From: an uncultured Mycoplasmatota bacterium
Lineage (GTDB): Bacteria; Bacillota_I; Bacilli_A; RF39; UBA660
Length of the DNA stretch: 38,553 bases
Direction: 5' to 3'
NCBI GenBank assembly: GCA_900544625.1
Contig: UQVR01000010.1
Span: 1 to 38,553, forward strand
The notes under the pieces: generated by a model
What the model saw: the letters and a program-made list of their open reading frames with translations, nothing else
What the model was told of the DNA's origin: nothing
Databases searched by the model: none
In this document: piece after piece, positions 24,772 through 33,635 of the stretch
Layout: the number at the start of each line of letters is the position of its first letter
Numbering within the stretch: the first letter of the stretch is position 1
Position numbers and translations under genes: made by a program

Positions 24772-25542
24772 ATGAAAGAAGATAAGGTTTATTTAAAGTA
24801 CAAAGAATTTGCCAAGCAATACAAATTATCAAATTATGATACAAAGAAGTTATGGAAGATAATTGAACCTATTGCAACTCATGAAGAATTTGCTAAAAGA
24901 TGTAGTGATCCTTATTTTCATCATGATATAAAAACGCTCGGTGACCATATTCTTTGTGATGCCATAGTTACATATAAATTAGCAACTAAACTAAAAAGAA
25001 AAAATCATGCATTAAAAAGTATAAATATAGAACTGGCGGTAGTAATAGCAATGTTTCATGATTTATATGAATTGCCATGGCAAAATATAGATATAAAGAA
25101 AATAATGCGAAATAAACATGGGTTTGTTCATCCAATCGAAGCAATTACTAACGCTATAACATGGTATCCAGAATATTTTGAGAATAAGGATAAAGCCATG
25201 GTTATAATTGATGGCGTACTTCATCATATGTTTCCTTTGGCAGTAAGAAGAATAGATGACACCGATATGGAACTTAACAACAAAGAAAAGTATGAAAAGT
25301 TACCAAAAAAATATAAAGATATGATTAAATTATCCACAGATATAGGTAAAATTGGCCATTATTCTTTAAGAAAAACATTTTTTGTAGAAGGAAGAATTAT
25401 GTCAAAAGCAGATAAAATTGTAGCCTTAAAAAAAGATATTGGTTCATTTAATGGATATCTTGCCCTTTTAAGTGGAAAGAATAAAAATATTAAGAAAAAA
25501 CATAATATAAATGGTGATAATAATGAATATAAACATAAGTAA
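24772..25542 (+). CDS. HD-domain phosphohydrolase-like protein
   Basis: 256 residues. FHHDIKTLGDHILCD and AVVIAMFHDLYELPW supply His and Asp residues in the spacing of the HD superfamily (metal-dependent phosphohydrolases). VIIDGVLHHMFPLAVRR and ADKIVALKKDIG follow. Substrate (nucleotide, tRNA or other) cannot be inferred. The end is Lys/Asn-rich. The start at 24772 is set by the promoter and ribosome binding site. The next gene starts inside its last codons. Confidence 0.8.
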   Translation: MKEDKVYLKYKEFAKQYKLSNYDTKKLWKIIEPIATHEEFAKRCSDPYFHHDIKTLGDHILCDAIVTYKLATKLKRKNHALKSINIELAVVIAMFHDLYELPWQNIDIKKIMRNKHGFVHPIEAITNAITWYPEYFENKDKAMVIIDGVLHHMFPLAVRRIDDTDMELNNKEKYEKLPKKYKDMIKLSTDIGKIGHYSLRKTFFVEGRIMSKADKIVALKKDIGSFNGYLALLSGKNKNIKKKHNINGDNNEYKHK

Positions 25543-25864
25543 AGTTAAAATAGTAGTGATGGTACCTAGAAATTATACTGATAATTTAAGAGAATTAATT
25601 TGTAAAACTAAAGCTGGAGTCATTGGAAATTATACAGACTGTTCAGTATCAACTAATGTGATTGGAACATTTAAACCAAATGATAAAGCTAATCCAACGA
25701 TTGGTAAAAAAAGAAAATTAGAAAAAGTAAAAGAAACAAAATTAGAAGTTATATGTAATGTTGAAAATGTAAAAGAAGTTTTAGAAATAATCAAAAAAAA
25801 TCATCCATATGAGACACCTGGTATTGATATTATTCCTTTAATGGATGAAAGTTATTTTAATTAG
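25523..25864 (+). CDS. YqfO/Nif3-like (CutA/PII-type) small protein
   Basis: 113 residues from ATG 25523 (GGTGAT upstream; overlaps the HD gene by 20 bases). IVVMVPRNYTDNLRELICKT, AGVIGNYTDCSVSTNVIGTF and HPYETPGIDI match the ferredoxin-fold domain that is inserted in YqfO/Nif3 proteins and also occurs alone. It probably binds metal or a small ligand. The function is not established. It is translationally coupled to the HD protein, suggesting a joint role. Its stop overlaps the convergent TetR stop. Confidence 0.85.
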   Translation: MNINISKVKIVVMVPRNYTDNLRELICKTKAGVIGNYTDCSVSTNVIGTFKPNDKANPTIGKKRKLEKVKETKLEVICNVENVKEVLEIIKKNHPYETPGIDIIPLMDESYFN

Positions 25865-26430
25865 TATATTTTATCAGGAAGTAGGGTATCCAAATATTTA
25901 AGGATATCCTCTTTTTCATATTTGCTTGGAAATTTAATATATTCTAAGCAAACATTTATAACAGCACTTACATAAAATTTAGAAATTATTTCTACAGGTA
26001 TTTCTGTTTTTAATATTTTATCACTTTTTCTAATATGATTTTCCACATCTCTATAAATTGCATCATTTGCCATATCCATAACAATACTATTATTATTTTT
26101 CTTAAGTATTGAAGAATAAACGTTAATATTGTTACTAATATGATCAAAAAATATTTCAATCATTTGCATATAATATTCTTTAGCATTAGTATAATTTATA
26201 TTTTCTTCTAATTTTTCCACTAGATCATTTTCTAAGTCACTAATTAATGAATCCAGTAATTCATACTTATCAGAGAAATGGTCATAAAAAGTTGACCTAT
26301 TAGTTAAAGCCGCATTACATATATCAGAAACTTTAATTTCTTCAAAAGTTCTTTCTTTCATCAAACTAAGTAAACCTTCATAAAGGTTCTTTTTGGTTTT
26401 TATAATCCTTAAATCTACCTTTTTTGACAT
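25861..26430 (-). CDS. TetR-family transcriptional regulator
   Basis: 189 residues from ATG 26430 (AGGTGG upstream; the GTG at 26439 overlaps that site). The N-terminal HTH is typical: FEEIKVSDICNAALTNRSTF then YDHFSDKYELLDSLI (about residues 30-65). The C-terminal ligand domain is helical without recognisable subtype (C-terminal TetR_C_8-like pattern possible). It is divergent from the MMPL exporter gene with a 174-base shared promoter region, the classic arrangement for a TetR repressor of an exporter. Confidence 0.9.
   Translation of the reverse strand: MSKKVDLRIIKTKKNLYEGLLSLMKERTFEEIKVSDICNAALTNRSTFYDHFSDKYELLDSLISDLENDLVEKLEENINYTNAKEYYMQMIEIFFDHISNNINVYSSILKKNNNSIVMDMANDAIYRDVENHIRKSDKILKTEIPVEIISKFYVSAVINVCLEYIKFPSKYEKEDILKYLDTLLPDKIY
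25884..25916 (+). terminator. Terminator for the HD-YqfO operon inside the TetR gene end
   Basis: GGGTATCC (25884-25891) and GGATATCC (25902-25909) form a stem with one wobble followed by TCTTTTT. It lies within the 3' end of the convergent TetR coding region. Confidence 0.6.
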
Positions 26431-26604
26431 TTTAACCACCTACTTACATTATATAGCAAAAACTACTTTTGTAAAGTTAAACAACACAAATAGGCATAAA
26501 TACAGTACAATAAACAACTTTATGTTGGATATTATACAAAAATTAAGTTTTGCTTTTGAAATTTATATTTATTTAGCATAGTATATATAGCGTGGTGAGA
26601 AAAA

Positions 26605-29600
26605 ATGAAAAAATTTGCAAAGTTTATAGCAAGCCATAGTGTACTTATATTAGTAATAAGTTTTTTGTTACTAGTACCAGCTATCTATGGATATGTAAAT
26701 ACGAGGATTAATTATGATATTTTAGTTTATCTTCCTGATTCAGTAGATACCATAAAAGGTGAAAACGTTCTAACAGATGACTTTGGTTTAGGTGCTTACG
26801 CTTTTGTTATGGTAGATAGTTCTAATAATAAAAAGATATTAGATCTAGAAAAAGATATCAAAAAAATTGAAGGAGTAAGTGCCGTTGTTAGTATCGCAGA
26901 TGCAACTGATACACTTATTCCAATTGATATGTTACCAACTCAAGTAACAGAAAAGTTAAATAAGAATAATGAAACAATTATCATGGTAACATTTGATGGC
27001 TCAACTAGTGAAGATACAACAATTGAAGCTGTAAGAAGCCTTCGTGAAGTAGTAGGTGATGCTACAAAAGTTAGTAGTATGACAAGTATGGTAATTGATA
27101 CCATGGATTTATCAAATAAAGAAATATTTGCTTATGTAACAATCGCAGTTATTCTTTGTTTAGCAGTTTTATTCGTAGCAACAGACTCTTATGTAATTCC
27201 ATTTTTCCTACTTGGAAATATTGGTATGGCTATTATTTACAACATGGGATCAAACATTTTCTTAGGACAAATATCTTACATAACACAAGCAATAACTGCA
27301 GTTTTGCAACTTGGGGTTACAATGGACTTTTCAATATTCTTATATCATAAGTATGAACAAGCAAAACTGGATAACCCTAAAATATCTAAACAAGATGCCA
27401 TGGCAAATGCAATCGTGGCAACTTTCCAATCAGTATTAGGTTCATCACTTACAACATTTGCTGGCTTCCTAGCGTTATGTACAATGGATTTAACACTTGG
27501 TACAGATATTGGTATAGTTATGGCAAAAGGTGTTTTATGGGGCTTAATTTGTGTTCTTACTTTATTCCCAGCACTTCTTATGGTCGGTGATAAAATAATT
27601 GATAAAACAAAACACAAAGTATTGCTTCCACAATTTAAAAAGTTACAAGAATTTTCAACTAAACATTATAAAGGTATTATCGCAGCATTCTTAATTTTAT
27701 TAATACCAGCATATTATGGTAATAAAAATTATGATGTATATTACAAACTAGATGAATCTTTACCAAAAGATTTAGCATTTAATGTTGCAAATTCCAATTT
27801 AGCAGAAAAATTTAATATTGTTTCTCCAGAAATAATATTACTTGACAAAAAAGTTAAGACAAATGATGTCAAAGAACTTGTAAACAGCCTAGAAAATATT
27901 GAAGGTATTGACTTAGTTCTTGCTCCATCTACACTTATGGACCCGTCTATTTTTATGTTACTTCCAAGTGACTTAAGCAAAATGCTAGATAATGATAAAT
28001 ATCAACTTATCATTGTAAACTCAACATATGAAATTGCATCTGATGAACTAGCAAGTCAAATTGAGAAAATCGATAGTCTGGTTAAATCATATGATAAATC
28101 GAGTATCATTGCTGGTGAAGGGCCTTTAATGAATGACTTAGTTACAATTGCAGATCATGACTTTAGAATGGTTAACTATACATCAATACTAGTTATATTT
28201 GTAATAATGGTTTTAGTATTAAAACAAATTAATTTACCAATAGTTTTGATACTTACAATAGAATTTGCTATATTCTGTAATATGTCTGTAGCATTCTACA
28301 CTAACACAAAACTTCCATTTATAGCCTCAATTGTAGTAGGAACAATTCAACTTGGGGCAACAATTGACTATGCAATTTTAATGTCAACCAAATATATGGA
28401 AGAAAGACAAAATATTAAAGATAAAAAAGAAGCCATGTTAAAAACATTAAGTTTAACAGTTCCATCAATAATAACTTCAGCATTATGTTTCTTTGCAGCA
28501 ACATTCGGAGTTTCTGCTTATACTAAAATAGATATGATAGGTAGTATATGTGAACTTTTATCACGAGGAGCCGTTATATCAATGCTTGTAGTTATATTAA
28601 TATTACCATCACTATTAATGGTATGTGATAAATTTATTATTAAAAATAAGAAAGAAGGAAAAAATATGAAAAATTTAAAAACAGTTGCCTCTGTTCTAAC
28701 AATTAGTGCTCTATCATTAATGCCATTTAGTGTTAATGCTTCAAAAACAGAAAGTATTTACACCAACATGGATTATACAGGAACTATAAAAAAGACTACT
28801 GTTAGTAATCATCTAGAAAATGATTCAGATGGAGAAATAAAAGATAATTCCATATTAACAAACATCATAAATGTAAATGGAAGTGAAGACTTTACATTAG
28901 ATAACAATATTGTTACATGGTATGCAAAAGGAAAAGATATATTTTATACCGGAACAACTAAAAAAGAACAACCTTTAAATATTGTTACAAAGTATTATTT
29001 AAATGGAAAAGTTACAAAAGCAACCGATATGATTGGTAAAAGTGGTAATGTTAAAATAGAAATATCTTTACTTAACAACTCTTTACTTCGTACTAATAAT
29101 ACATTTACACCATATGTTGTAGCTCTAGGAGCCATGATAGATAGTGATACAAACACTGATATTGAAGTTACAAATGGTAAAGTAACTCACACAGGAACTC
29201 GTAATGTTTTACTAGCAATAAGTGCTCCAGGTCTTTATGAATATACTGATATTAATGAATTTAAAAGCCTTAACAAAGTTACAATTACATATAATACAAC
29301 AGATTTTGAAATAAATGATATTTATATGGTGGCTTCTCCAAAAGTTTTATCAGAATTAGATTTAGGAATATTTGATAAATTGGATTCAATTACATCATCA
29401 ATTTCTACTCTAGGAGAAAAAATGGATGAATTAGAAGCTGGAACAAAAGATTTAGCAAATGGAACAAGCACATTACTTACAAATTCAAGTATTTTTAATG
29501 AAAAATTAGCAACTGCAGCCTCATCTTTAGAAAAAATAGCAAATGGTACAATTAAGTTAGTAGATGGTGTTGATGAAATGCTTACAACCTTAACTGATGC

Positions 29601-30261
29601 TAAAACTATGATGGAAGATAAAGATATTGATGGTTCACTTGCAAATTTAAAAGTTTTACAAGCTAAAAATGAAGCAACTATTACTAAACTAACTAATCCT
29701 CGAGTTGAAACTGCATATAAAGTTAAAAAAATGAGTCCAACAGAAACTGAAACAGAAATGATTGCAAGAATTAAAAAAAATAATCCAAATCTAACTGTAG
29801 CAGAAGAACAAGAATTAAAAAATGTTAAATCAACTTATGAATTAAAATTATTACTTGTTGCTAATAATGATGCTGTAAAAGAAATGATTACAAATCTAGA
29901 AGATTTAAATACCTTACTTGATACTTTAACAACAAAATTAGAAGAAGTTAAAGAAATGCAAGAAAAAGTTACATTATTAAATACAAGTTTAAATGAATTA
30001 AGCGTTGGTTTGAATAAATTAGCACAAGTATCAACCCAAATAAATAAAGGTGTAAGTAGCTTAAATACTGGAGCAACAAAAATATCTTTAGGTACAAAAG
30101 CTTTAAATGAACAAGGCATTAAAACTTTAGTAAATTACTCAAATAGAATAGTTACTTATAGTAATAAATTTGAAAGCATTGTTAACTTATCAAAATCTTA
30201 TAAAGGTTTTGCATCAAACAATGCTGATAATACATTATTTGTATATAAACTAAGTAAATAA
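26605..30261 (+). CDS. MMPL/RND-type exporter fused to a secreted heptad-type protein
   Basis: 1218 residues. The first about 685 are an MMPL transporter: N-terminal membrane helix (13-32), extracytoplasmic loop, membrane cluster (about 176-345) with GVTMDFSIFLYHKYEQ, a second loop, and a second cluster (about 527-680) with LGATIDYAILMSTKYME. From the in-frame ATG at 28666 a new start-like stretch appears: GAAGG upstream, MKNLKTVASVLTISALSLMPF (a signal-peptide-like segment), then an extracellular domain and long alternating helices with LAxGTxxL and LxDGVDEM repeats, as in YhgE/Pip-like heptad proteins. Elsewhere these two are separate neighbours. Here there is no stop between them. The TetR gene is divergent and probably controls it. 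An internal start could still make the second half alone. Confidence 0.85.
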   Translation: MKKFAKFIASHSVLILVISFLLLVPAIYGYVNTRINYDILVYLPDSVDTIKGENVLTDDFGLGAYAFVMVDSSNNKKILDLEKDIKKIEGVSAVVSIADATDTLIPIDMLPTQVTEKLNKNNETIIMVTFDGSTSEDTTIEAVRSLREVVGDATKVSSMTSMVIDTMDLSNKEIFAYVTIAVILCLAVLFVATDSYVIPFFLLGNIGMAIIYNMGSNIFLGQISYITQAITAVLQLGVTMDFSIFLYHKYEQAKLDNPKISKQDAMANAIVATFQSVLGSSLTTFAGFLALCTMDLTLGTDIGIVMAKGVLWGLICVLTLFPALLMVGDKIIDKTKHKVLLPQFKKLQEFSTKHYKGIIAAFLILLIPAYYGNKNYDVYYKLDESLPKDLAFNVANSNLAEKFNIVSPEIILLDKKVKTNDVKELVNSLENIEGIDLVLAPSTLMDPSIFMLLPSDLSKMLDNDKYQLIIVNSTYEIASDELASQIEKIDSLVKSYDKSSIIAGEGPLMNDLVTIADHDFRMVNYTSILVIFVIMVLVLKQINLPIVLILTIEFAIFCNMSVAFYTNTKLPFIASIVVGTIQLGATIDYAILMSTKYMEERQNIKDKKEAMLKTLSLTVPSIITSALCFFAATFGVSAYTKIDMIGSICELLSRGAVISMLVVILILPSLLMVCDKFIIKNKKEGKNMKNLKTVASVLTISALSLMPFSVNASKTESIYTNMDYTGTIKKTTVSNHLENDSDGEIKDNSILTNIINVNGSEDFTLDNNIVTWYAKGKDIFYTGTTKKEQPLNIVTKYYLNGKVTKATDMIGKSGNVKIEISLLNNSLLRTNNTFTPYVVALGAMIDSDTNTDIEVTNGKVTHTGTRNVLLAISAPGLYEYTDINEFKSLNKVTITYNTTDFEINDIYMVASPKVLSELDLGIFDKLDSITSSISTLGEKMDELEAGTKDLANGTSTLLTNSSIFNEKLATAASSLEKIANGTIKLVDGVDEMLTTLTDAKTMMEDKDIDGSLANLKVLQAKNEATITKLTNPRVETAYKVKKMSPTETETEMIARIKKNNPNLTVAEEQELKNVKSTYELKLLLVANNDAVKEMITNLEDLNTLLDTLTTKLEEVKEMQEKVTLLNTSLNELSVGLNKLAQVSTQINKGVSSLNTGATKISLGTKALNEQGIKTLVNYSNRIVTYSNKFESIVNLSKSYKGFASNNADNTLFVYKLSK

Positions 30262-30262
30262 T

Positions 30263-30293
30263 AAAAAAGTTCGAGGAATAATCGAACTTTTTT
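30263..30293 (+). terminator. Terminator after the MMPL fusion gene
   Basis: AAAAAAGTTCGA (30263-30274) pairs perfectly with TCGAACTTTTTT (30282-30293) with a 7-base loop and then more Ts. Confidence 0.9.
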
Positions 30294-30391
30294 TCTTTAT
30301 ATACTAGGAAAGTTATACTTTTTTGTAAATAAAAGTCTTGATATATGTCCAAACAAATGCTGCAATTAAATTATCTAGAAAGAGTGGTTTA

Positions 30392-30538
30392 ATGAAAATT
30401 TACAAAGCATACAAATTAAGAATTCATCTTACAGATTTACAAAATGTATTGAATGAAAAAACTTTTGGAAGTACTAGATATATTTATAATAATTTTTTAG
30501 CAGAAAGAAAAAATAAATATGAAGAAAGTATAATATAG
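30392..30538 (+). pseudogene. tnpB: Truncated TnpB (OrfB) N terminus
   Basis: 48 residues: MKIYKAYKLRIHLTDLQ, STRYIYNNFLAERKNKYEES. These match the start of TnpB RNA-guided nucleases (usual length about 370-400), which begins MxxxKAYKFRIYPxxxQ and continues CxRFxYNxxL. Translation ends at TAG 30536-30538. Everything with the catalytic residues and zinc finger is missing. Confidence 0.8.
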
Positions 30539-30540
30539 AT

Positions 30541-30680
30541 AAGAACGAAATAAAAAAGTTGAATGGCGACCATCCGAAGATGGTCTGCATGAGAAACGTA
30601 AGGTTTCGGTGAAACGAAAAAAAGTGTTACCGTGAGGTAACATGGATACTTTAATTTCGTTAGAAATTTAAGTTTTGTTC
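30541..30680 (+). ncRNA. Structured right-end region resembling a TnpB omega RNA
   Basis: Four stem-loops follow within 130 bases: GACCATC-CGAA-GATGGTC (30568-30585); GAAAC...GTTTC...GAAAC (30593-30615, where the middle arm can pair with either side); GTTACC-GTGA-GGTAAC (30626-30641); and AATTTC-GTTA-GAAATT (30653-30668). In IS605 elements the right end downstream of tnpB encodes the omega/reRNA scaffold, and a guide would begin just past the element's end. The perfect stems argue that the RNA fold is kept although the protein is lost. Expression is not shown by the sequence. Confidence 0.5.
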
Positions 30681-30688
30681 TTGTAAAT

Positions 30689-31441
30689 TTAATAATTGTT
30701 GATAACTATCAAATATGGGGCATTCATATTTGGTGTGTTTTTATATATCGTATATTCTAGTTTATTTTTCTTTAAATATTCTAGAACTACTTGTGCTTCT
30801 GTTTTTCCTTCTGGATGTGGATAAAATACAATTAGAATTAATCCATTACTACTTAACATACTAAAACTATTTTTTACTGCATTTAAAGTAGTCTTGTGAT
30901 TCGTAGTAATAGACTTATCTCCACAAGGTAAGTAACCTAAATTAAATAAAATTAGTTTAATATTTTTTTCATATTCTTTCAAAACATCATTTATTTTCTC
31001 ATGACTAATGTTGAAAAGTTCATAGTTATAAACATTATTTTCTCTTAATAGCTTTTTAGTATTTTCTATAGCAACATCTTGTATATCAAATCCAAATACT
31101 TTCTTAGAAATATTAGCTAAAAACAAAGTATCATTTCCATTACCCACAGTCATATCAACAACATAATCATTTTTAGTTATATTCTCATTACAAATCTTTT
31201 TAACCATATTTAATATACTTCTATTAAACCCTTGATAAGTATTCCGTTTTAAAAATTCATCATCAATTTCTTTTTGATAGTTAGATTTTATTTCTACATT
31301 ACTTTTAACATTTTCTAAAATATTACAAAGATTAGTTATATTTATATTATCACCATAAATATTAACAATTTTAATATTTTTAGGTAAATTAATAATTTTA
31401 TCTTCAAAATCAGTATCATTATAATTTAAATCAATAATCAT
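30689..31441 (-). CDS. mnmM: MnmM/YtqB-like SAM methyltransferase with N-terminal extension
   Basis: 250 residues. The C-terminal 175 match the YtqB/MnmM family: SAM motif VVDMTVGNGNDTLFLA at about 98-113, FGFDIQDVAIENTKKLL, LILFNLGYLPCGDK near 160-175, and FYPHPEGKTEAQVVLEYL. MnmM methylates the wobble uridine side chain of tRNA. The first about 75 residues (MIIDLNYNDTDFEDKI on) are an added domain of unknown role; usual members are about 190 residues. The start at 31441 lacks a strong ribosome binding site. An internal start near FNRSILNMV has none either. Confidence 0.82.
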   Translation of the reverse strand: MIIDLNYNDTDFEDKIINLPKNIKIVNIYGDNINITNLCNILENVKSNVEIKSNYQKEIDDEFLKRNTYQGFNRSILNMVKKICNENITKNDYVVDMTVGNGNDTLFLANISKKVFGFDIQDVAIENTKKLLRENNVYNYELFNISHEKINDVLKEYEKNIKLILFNLGYLPCGDKSITTNHKTTLNAVKNSFSMLSSNGLILIVFYPHPEGKTEAQVVLEYLKKNKLEYTIYKNTPNMNAPYLIVINNY

Positions 31442-31471
31442 AAATAATCACACTCAAAAAATATTATAGCA

Positions 31472-31693
31472 TTATTTACTTTTTAAGTTAATAAGATTTT
31501 CAATTTCTCTATTTAATTCATTTATTCTTTCTTCATTTCTTCTTATAGTAGCTATATTATTTTTAGTTTCATCTTGTAACATCTTACACCATTTATCATA
31601 ATCTATTTCATCATTATCATTCTTATACATATAAATAAAAGCTAAAACATTTATAACTATAAGAATAACAATAATAGCAATTTTTAATAACAT
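31472..31693 (-). CDS. Small single-pass membrane protein with coiled coil
   Basis: 73 residues. A transmembrane helix covers about residues 2-22 (hydrophobic, Ile/Leu/Val). A hydrophilic tail with a short Cys-containing segment (DKWCKML) and a heptad-like end (NEERINELNREIENL) follows. GGAAGTGAT precedes the ATG. It matches no family known to me. It is five bases downstream of another tiny membrane gene, with which it is probably cotranscribed. Confidence 0.55.
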   Translation of the reverse strand: MLLKIAIIVILIVINVLAFIYMYKNDNDEIDYDKWCKMLQDETKNNIATIRRNEERINELNREIENLINLKSK

Positions 31694-31698
31694 CTATA

Positions 31699-31923
31699 TC
31701 ACTTCCTAAATCCTTTTTTAAAAAACAAATTCATTTGCTTTTTTAATAATAACTTTTTTTGTAATTTAATAATCTTTCTATGTTTTTCTAAATTAGTATC
31801 ATAAAATATATCAAATCCATGATATTTAGTATGATCTTTATCATTACTATCATTAATAACAATAATAAATAAAGTAGAAAATAAAATTATTAATAAGAAA
31901 AAAATTAATATTATTATTTTCAT
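31699..31923 (-). CDS. Small single-pass membrane protein
   Basis: 74 residues: a hydrophobic segment at about 3-23, then a charged tail with HTKYHGFDIFYD, and a very basic end (KKGFRK). AAAAGGAGAGG precedes the ATG, a strong ribosome binding site supporting a real gene. No family is recognised. It and the next gene form a pair of similar size and topology. Confidence 0.55.
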   Translation of the reverse strand: MKIIILIFFLLIILFSTLFIIVINDSNDKDHTKYHGFDIFYDTNLEKHRKIIKLQKKLLLKKQMNLFFKKGFRK

Positions 31924-32107
31924 TAATAACCTCTCCTTTTTAGGGCACCCTTCGATTATAACAAAATAATTTTTTCAAAACAATAAAAAAAATAACATAA
32001 AATATAAAGTTTACAAAAATATTTTTTAATTCTCTGTATATATTAATATCAAGATGTAAAGATAAGTGTAAAATAGAAAATTAAATAATTAAAAAGAAAC
32101 TCTATTA

Positions 32108-32896
32108 CTAGAATTCCTTTATTAACTTTTTCTCAAGTAAAGTAATAATTTTATATAGCAAGAAAGAAATAATTAAAAGGATTAATATACCAGCCATAAC
32201 AAGACTTAGGTTAAATACTTGTGTTCCATAAATAATTAGATAACCTATACCAGCACGACTTACTAAAAATTCTCCCATAATTACACCGATTAAGCTCATG
32301 GATATGCACAATTTCATACTAGAAATTATTGTATTATAAGAACTAGGTATAACTAGTTTAAAAAGTATTTGCCTTTTATTTGCTCCAAATGACTTGATCA
32401 GTTTTAATTTTTCCTTATCAACATTTATAAATCCATTATAAATAGTAATTATACTAATTATTAAGTTAATAAGTAAAGCCATTATAATAACACTTTTTAT
32501 ATTAGCACCAGCTATAATTATAATAAGTGGCCCCAAGGCAACTTTAGGTAGTGAATTAATCATAGTTAAGAATGGGTCCATAATACTTGATAGCATTGGA
32601 AATTCATAAAGAATAATAGCAACAAAGAAACCTAGAACAATACCCAAAATAAAGGCAATCAATACTTCTTCTAAAGTAACAAAAATATGATTAAATAAAT
32701 TATTTTGGATACCTAAATTAATAATAGTATTTATAATCTTACTAGGTTTTGAAAAGACAAAACTATTTATAATATTTTTATTTGCTAAATATTCCCAAAT
32801 TCCAAAAAATGCTACAACAATTAATATTTGTGACATAACCACAATTAATTTTCTTCTTTTAATACTTTTTAAAAATTTTTTTTGTTCATTAGACAT
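32108..32896 (-). CDS. ABC importer permease (SsuC/ThiX-like)
   Basis: 262 residues with six predicted membrane segments and a BPD_transp_1 domain. The EAA-type loop is visible as IKSFGANKRQILFKLVIPSS. Permeases of this SsuC/TauC/ThiX group pair with an ATPase and a soluble or anchored binding protein for organic S, N or thiamine-precursor uptake. The gene overlaps the ATPase gene by 8 bases. The substrate is unknown. Confidence 0.9.
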   Translation of the reverse strand: MSNEQKKFLKSIKRRKLIVVMSQILIVVAFFGIWEYLANKNIINSFVFSKPSKIINTIINLGIQNNLFNHIFVTLEEVLIAFILGIVLGFFVAIILYEFPMLSSIMDPFLTMINSLPKVALGPLIIIIAGANIKSVIIMALLINLIISIITIYNGFINVDKEKLKLIKSFGANKRQILFKLVIPSSYNTIISSMKLCISMSLIGVIMGEFLVSRAGIGYLIIYGTQVFNLSLVMAGILILLIISFLLYKIITLLEKKLIKEF

Positions 32897-33635
32897 TTTT
32901 ATCTAAATCCTTCCAAAGTAGGTCGTAATAGTAACCAAATTCTTTTGCTTTTCGGTTATTTATTGGTGTAGATTTATTAGTTAAATTAATTTCATAAACA
33001 CTTTTAATTTTCGCAGGTCTTTTAGATAAAACAATAACTCTATCAGCAACGCTAATTGCTTCTGCTAGGTCATGGGTTATAATAATAACTGATTTTTTTT
33101 CGAGTTTTATAATTTTTAAAACATCATCACTTACAGATAGTCTTGAAACATAATCTAAAGCCGAAAACGGCTCATCCAGCATCAAAATATCAGGTTTTAA
33201 AGCAAGAGTTCTAATTAGGGCCACTCTCTGGCGCATACCACCGGATAACTCATGAGGATATTTTTCTAAAAAATCCCCAAGACCATATTTAATAAGTAAA
33301 TTTTTAACAAATTCTATATTCTTTTTAGTCTTTATTTTTTTTATGTCTAAACCCAAACAAGCATTATCTAAAATATTTAACCAAGGGAAGAGAGCATCGT
33401 CTTGAAGCATATACCCCATAGTGCACCCATCTTTAATTTTTATTTCTCCACTAGTCTTATTATCGAGCCCTGCCAAAATATTTAAAAGTGTAGATTTTCC
33501 ACAACCACTTGAACCAACGATACAAAGTACTTCCTCATTATCTAAAGCAAAAGAAATATTATCTATCGCTTTTATTTCTCCTTTTATGGTTTGATAATTT
33601 TTGCTCAAATTTTTAATTTCAAGTATCTTATTCAT
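32889..33635 (-). CDS. ABC importer ATPase (SsuB/TauB-like)
   Basis: 248 residues. Walker A CIVGSSGCGKST at about 37-48, Q-loop DALFPWLNI, signature HELSGGMRQRVALIR, Walker B DILMLDEPFSALD and H-loop IIITHDLAEA. All residues for ATP hydrolysis are present. The motif PWLN after the Q-loop fits the nitrate/sulfonate/taurine ATPase group. The gene overlaps its neighbours on both sides by 8 bases, a tight operon with the permease and the binding protein. Confidence 0.93.
   Translation of the reverse strand: MNKILEIKNLSKNYQTIKGEIKAIDNISFALDNEEVLCIVGSSGCGKSTLLNILAGLDNKTSGEIKIKDGCTMGYMLQDDALFPWLNILDNACLGLDIKKIKTKKNIEFVKNLLIKYGLGDFLEKYPHELSGGMRQRVALIRTLALKPDILMLDEPFSALDYVSRLSVSDDVLKIIKLEKKSVIIITHDLAEAISVADRVIVLSKRPAKIKSVYEINLTNKSTPINNRKAKEFGYYYDLLWKDLDKNV

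Larger units (their letters stand above)
30320..30690 (+). mobile_element. Relic IS200/IS605-type TnpB element (left end, truncated tnpB, right end)
   Basis: The unit contains the first 48 codons of a TnpB-type protein, directly followed by a stem-loop-rich right end, with the bulk of tnpB missing. It lies between the MMPL gene and mnmM. The outer borders given are estimates, because I cannot see the flanking target site with certainty. An internal deletion of an IS605 element is the simplest explanation. Confidence 0.6.

Noticed and set aside
26440..26604. TTGTAAAGTTAAACAA as a TetR operator
   Set aside because: Only the outer four bases on each side are complementary; too weak to call.
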